Made by a program: the position numbers and the translations under genes. A stretch of 64,000 nt of DNA from Phenylobacterium sp. SCN 70-31. GTDB taxonomy: Bacteria > Pseudomonadota > Alphaproteobacteria > Caulobacterales > Caulobacteraceae. The stretch covers positions 18,501 through 82,500 of the forward strand of contig NZ_MEEX01000021.1 in NCBI RefSeq assembly GCF_001724605.1, in the 5' to 3' direction. This document shows positions 61,569 to 64,000 of the stretch, in pieces. How positions within the stretch are numbered: position 1 is the stretch's first letter; the number at the start of each line of letters is the position of its first letter. The notes below the pieces were generated by a model. That model was not told where the DNA came from and searched no databases. It saw only the letters and a program-made list of their open reading frames with translations.

Positions 61569-61636
61569 GCGGCACTCCCTTCATTCGCCGGCAGATGGCG
61601 GCCGACACGCCTTCGCGGCAGGTTCGCCGCAGAACT

Positions 61637-62032
61637 TCATTCCCCGTACTGATCGATCAGCCGCGCGGCCTCGGCGCACTTGTCCGGCCCGATCCGCTCG
61701 GACAGGATGCGATCCACGTTCCGCCGATGGCTCTCTGCGACAGCGCGGGCCGCCTGAGCCGCCTTTCGGCTTTCGGCCACTCTGGCGTCGGCTTCCCGCT
61801 TGAGCCCGTCCACGGCCCGGTTGTGGGCGGCTATCGACGCCTCCAGGCCGGCCCGGTTCCGCTGGCAGGCTTTCGTCTCGTCGCGGGCGGCGTCGCGGGC
61901 CTTAGCGGCAGACGCCACCTCCCCCTTCAGCCGATCGATCCTCGCCCCCGGCCCTACGAACGGGGTGACGTGGTACAGGCCCACGGCAAGGGCCGCGGTC
62001 AGGGCGTAGGGGGCAAGGCGGAGGGCGATCAC
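61637..62032 (-). CDS. Rz-like inner-membrane spanin
   Basis: 131 aa from the GTG at 62032; GGAGGG is 6 bases upstream and the start overlaps the endolysin stop (GTGA). One N-terminal membrane helix (LRLAPYALTAALAVGLYHVT) leads into a long coiled coil (IDRLKGEVASAAKARDAARD, SRKAAQAARAVAESHRRNVD). This is the structure of an i-spanin (Rz), which spans the periplasm in the last step of lysis. The ORF-track version is a long shadow. Confidence 0.8.
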   Translation of the reverse strand: MIALRLAPYALTAALAVGLYHVTPFVGPGARIDRLKGEVASAAKARDAARDETKACQRNRAGLEASIAAHNRAVDGLKREADARVAESRKAAQAARAVAESHRRNVDRILSERIGPDKCAEAARLIDQYGE

Positions 62033-62502
62033 GCGAGGCCCTCCATGCAGAGTTTGCGTTCGGCCGCACGCCGGTTGACCAGGCCGCGCATCTTCTGGCC
62101 GCCCGCGTACACCCACTTCGACAACTCGGCGCACGCGCCCGGCAGGTCCCCAGACCTCGCCTTCCGCGACAGGGTGGACGCGCAGAACTTCGTCGCCCCG
62201 ACGTTGAACCCGAACGAGACGAAGGCCGCGTGCGTCTCCAGCGGTAGGGTCTCCGGGAGGCAGGGGGCGATATCGAGCCCGTGCTTCACCACGTCGTCGG
62301 CGAGCATGCCGACGCACTCCTGCTCCGTGTATCGCTTGCCCAGCACTACGCCCCTGGTCGAGCCATAGCAGGCGGTCGGTAGGTTCACGCCAAGGGCGGG
62401 GTCGGGATAACCGACCGGGACATAGCCCTCGAATGCCGCGATGGTACCGACGGCGACGGATGATGCCGCCAGGACCCCAGCTAGAACCCTGACCCTACTC
62501 AT
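62029..62502 (-). CDS. SAR endolysin (glycoside hydrolase 24 lysozyme)
   Basis: 157 aa from the ATG at 62502. A weakly hydrophobic Ala/Gly-rich N-terminus (VLAGVLAASSVAVGTIAAFE) is a signal-anchor-release segment, directly followed by the lysozyme active site: Glu25 in AAFEGYVPVGYPDPALG, Asp34 and Thr43 (spacing slightly longer than the standard E-8-D-5-T), then ACYGSTRGVVLG. It cuts peptidoglycan once released from the membrane. The next gene overlaps its stop. Confidence 0.9.
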   Translation of the reverse strand: MSRVRVLAGVLAASSVAVGTIAAFEGYVPVGYPDPALGVNLPTACYGSTRGVVLGKRYTEQECVGMLADDVVKHGLDIAPCLPETLPLETHAAFVSFGFNVGATKFCASTLSRKARSGDLPGACAELSKWVYAGGQKMRGLVNRRAAERKLCMEGLA

Positions 62503-62552
62503 GTTGGCGTTCCGTTCTGGTTTTCGGGACCGCTTCGCGATACGCTCCGCCC

Positions 62553-63248
62553 ATGGCGAAGAACCCCCGACTGATTGACATGACAGGACTGCGCTTTGGC
62601 CTTTGGTCCGTGCAGGAGAAGGCCGGGAACAGCCCAAGAGGCGGCGCGCTTTGGACGTGCAGATGCGACTGCGGCCGCTCCGGTGTCGTTGCGGGATCTG
62701 ACCTTCGCGGCGGGAAATCCACGAACTGCGGTTGCGCGAATCTGAACCGCCTCGGCGACCTCCGCCGAACGCACGGCTCTACAACTACCCGCCTGTACGG
62801 CATCTGGCAGAACATGCGCGCCAGGTGTCGCAATCCCCGCAACCCGGGTTACGTCCACTACGGCGCTCGCGGAATTTCGATCTACCCCGAGTGGGAGGAG
62901 TTTTCCGCATTCTCCGAATGGGCCGAGGCCGCTGGCTACGCGGACAACCTGTCCATCGAGCGGGTCGATAATGACCGCGGCTATAGCCCAGAGAACTGCA
63001 TCTGGGCCGACGCCAAGACGCAGGCGCGAAACCGCAGCATCGTTCGACGTGCGCCAGACGGTAGATCGTGGGCCGAGATCGCGGAGGTTAACGGGGTTTC
63101 GGCGCGAGTCCTCACGAACCGCATCAACGCTGGCGGATGGCCGCCGGAACTCGCCGCGACGTGGCCAGTCGGTAAGCGATTGAACCCCAACGCCACGAAT
63201 GCCCTCGGGCAGTTTGTGAAGCGCGAGGCTCATCTTTGGCGCCGATAG
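62553..63248 (+). CDS. HNH/AP2-like nuclease, probable homing endonuclease type
   Basis: 231 aa on the strand opposite the lysis genes. It has a zinc-ribbon-like start (WTCRCDCGRSGVVAGSDLRG, NCGCANL), then RLYGIWQNMRARCRNPRNPG, HYGARGISIYPEWEEFSAFS and LSIERVDNDRGYSPENCIWA, a set found in phage homing-type endonucleases, and a C-terminal HTH-like repeat (GRSWAEIAEVNGVSARVLTN). Its end falls where a SAR-like coding start is broken. Nuclease activity is inferred from family; catalytic residues are not certain. Confidence 0.75.
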   Translation: MAKNPRLIDMTGLRFGLWSVQEKAGNSPRGGALWTCRCDCGRSGVVAGSDLRGGKSTNCGCANLNRLGDLRRTHGSTTTRLYGIWQNMRARCRNPRNPGYVHYGARGISIYPEWEEFSAFSEWAEAAGYADNLSIERVDNDRGYSPENCIWADAKTQARNRSIVRRAPDGRSWAEIAEVNGVSARVLTNRINAGGWPPELAATWPVGKRLNPNATNALGQFVKREAHLWRR

Positions 63249-63304
63249 GCGCTGGCGGTCAGCAGGCCGACGATGGCCGCGATGGAGGCGCGAGGGGCGC
63301 TCAT
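63230..63304 (-). pseudogene. Truncated SAR-like start (24 codons), coupled to the holin gene
   Basis: MSAPRASIAAIVGLLTASA then YRRQR and stop. The start lies in the stop of the holin-like gene (ATGA). The first 19 residues look like a SAR/signal helix, as in the endolysin at 62502, and the last 5 codons come from the reverse strand of the nuclease gene's end. It looks like the 5' end of a broken endolysin gene. Confidence 0.6.
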
Positions 63305-63645
63305 ATCGCAGTCCCCATGAGGAACTGATGCGCCGCCGCCGCGATGGCCGCCCCGAACCGGTAGAAGATCACGATGCCGCTGGCCGCCCCGAGGATCGTG
63401 AGCGCCAGCTTCCCGTGCTCCATCCACCCCATCGACGCCTTCACGGCCGGCGGGCCCTTGCTGAACAGGTCCGTCAGCGTCTTCACCGAGCCCGCGATCT
63501 CATCGACCTTCTTCGCCAGCGCGTGGATGCACTCGTGCGTAGCGTTCTGACCGTCTGCGAGGTCCTGCAGGGCCTCCGGCGTGCGCTTGCCGCGCGTCTC
63601 AACAGGCTTGAAATCCACGTCGGCCCTCACTGCTCTCGGTGACAT
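63301..63645 (-). CDS. Holin-like phage membrane protein
   Basis: 114 aa from the ATG at 63645 with GGAAG at good spacing. A helical cytoplasmic-type N-terminus (KRTPEALQDLADGQNATHEC, VDEIAGSVKTLTDLF) is followed by one clear membrane segment (LALTILGAASGIVIFYRFGA). Position just ahead of endolysin, with ATGA coupling, suggests a holin or antiholin; no family signature was recognised. Confidence 0.6.
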   Translation of the reverse strand: MSPRAVRADVDFKPVETRGKRTPEALQDLADGQNATHECIHALAKKVDEIAGSVKTLTDLFSKGPPAVKASMGWMEHGKLALTILGAASGIVIFYRFGAAIAAAAHQFLMGTAI

Positions 63646-63812
63646 GAAGTTGCTTCCGCTTGCTGGCGCTGCGCCGCCTCGGTGAGCAGGATTTGCCCGC
63701 GCTCTGCGATGTCCTCGCCAAGGCGCGACGCCCGGTTGACCTCGATCCCCCAGAGGTCGCCGATGGGCCGGTCAAGGATCACCTCGCCCCATTGCCAGTC
63801 GCTGAGGGACAT
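63627..63812 (-). CDS. Small phage hypothetical protein (61 aa)
   Basis: 61 aa, AGGAG precedes the ATG. MSLSDWQWGEVILDRPIGDL then helical, basic-acidic residues to EATSCHREQ. It overlaps the holin-like gene by 19 bases. Not recognised. Confidence 0.6.
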   Translation of the reverse strand: MSLSDWQWGEVILDRPIGDLWGIEVNRASRLGEDIAERGQILLTEAAQRQQAEATSCHREQ

Positions 63813-63846
63813 CGCGGCTCCTGTCGGATCGGATACGGGGAGAAGG

Positions 63847-64000
63847 TCAGGCCAGCGCCGCGCGGGCGGCCTCGACGCGCAGCGCCAGGGCGTCCCGCTC
63901 GCCGATCACCTCGGCCAGGCGCCGCACGCCGGCCGCGGACCCGCGGGATGCGCGGATCGCGGACCTCGAGGTGCGCGCGGCCGAACTGGCGGCGCGGGCG
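63847..64000 (-). CDS. C-terminal part of a phage protein (partial)
   Basis: Runs off the right edge. The visible 51 codons end SAAGVRRLAEVIGERDALAL then RVEAARAALA and stop; Ala/Arg-rich, probably coiled coil. The reading frame is open to the edge. Not recognised and not in the ORF track; moderate support from its place upstream in the lysis cluster. Confidence 0.45.
   Translation of the reverse strand, partial: ARAASSAARTSRSAIRASRGSAAGVRRLAEVIGERDALALRVEAARAALA

Larger units (their letters stand above)
55922..64000. mobile_element. Prophage-like region, left end at tRNA-Asn, continues past the window
   Basis: From the tRNA 3' end onward there are small, overlapping genes of phage type: EQACRQRW-type protein, ASCH protein, DUF4326, SRAP, holin-like, SAR endolysin, spanins. 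Many overlap by ATGA. No integrase, capsid or tail genes are seen, so the rest must lie to the right or have been lost. The right attachment copy is not in the window. Confidence 0.75.

Noticed and set aside
62502-63304. Group I intron spanning the nuclease gene
   Set aside because: The nuclease is antisense to the lysis genes, no intron core was recognised, and the downstream endolysin has its own complete start.
55922-64000. Phage integrase or portal/capsid genes
   Set aside because: None of the ORFs carries tyrosine or serine recombinase motifs or structural-protein signatures; they must be outside the window or lost.

Overview
The window is about 64 kb of high-GC DNA from an alphaproteobacterium, almost certainly a member of the Caulobacteraceae (Caulobacter/Phenylobacterium type). 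The best single marker is a clear PopZ polar-organising protein in a valS - popZ - tolC - pcm cluster. Other markers fit: a split glyQ/glyS, a glnK-amtB pair, an ETF-ubiquinone oxidoreductase, a PEP-CTERM protein and Caulobacter-style palindromic intergenic repeats. I cannot name the species from sequence alone.

Layout. 1-55.8 kb is chromosomal backbone, mostly housekeeping genes in short operons that switch strand often. 0-6 kb: stress protein, HD hydrolase plus NrtR-like regulator, lipid-type hydroxylase, outer-membrane barrel, KAS III and a vapBC module. 6-13 kb: aquaporin, pyruvate phosphate dikinase and glycyl-tRNA synthetase. 14-16 kb: nitrogen sensing and ammonium uptake (glnK-amtB, closed by a strong terminator). 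16-29 kb: ispE, TPR lipoprotein, ETF-QO, M48 protease, uracil-DNA glycosylase, lytic transglycosylase, radical SAM protein and RNA methyltransferase. 29-37 kb: TlyA, acyl-CoA synthetase, PEP-CTERM protein, S41 protease, a divergent CoaD-like enzyme coupled to a secreted protein with a JAMM-like motif, and two DUF1801 genes. 37-43 kb: valS, popZ, tolC, a degenerate pcm and tRNA-Cys. 43-55.5 kb: secreted hydrolases, VWA protein, a second vapBC, a WYL regulator, an acyl-CoA dehydrogenase/phosphotransferase group and mpl.

From the tRNA-Asn gene (55846-55921) to the right edge the content changes to small, tightly overlapping phage-type genes. The tRNA is the probable attachment site of a prophage that runs out of the window; no integrase is visible. 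The left part (+ strand) has small early-type genes, a perfect alphaproteobacterial LexA box (GTTC-N7-GTTC) and an SRAP/HMCES-type abasic-site protein. The right part (- strand) is a lysis module: holin-like protein, SAR endolysin, Rz-like spanin and Rz1-like lipoprotein.

The most interesting observations are in that module. First, a gene between Rz and Rz1 encodes a protein that looks like the phage anti-Thoeris sponge Tad1, with key residues at the expected spacing. Second, a nuclease-like + strand gene interrupts the module exactly where a 19-residue SAR-like start, still coupled to the holin gene, is broken off; a second SAR endolysin start lies on the far side. This suggests insertion of a homing-endonuclease-type element into or beside the endolysin gene. 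All functional calls are made by reading the proteins; no search was run.
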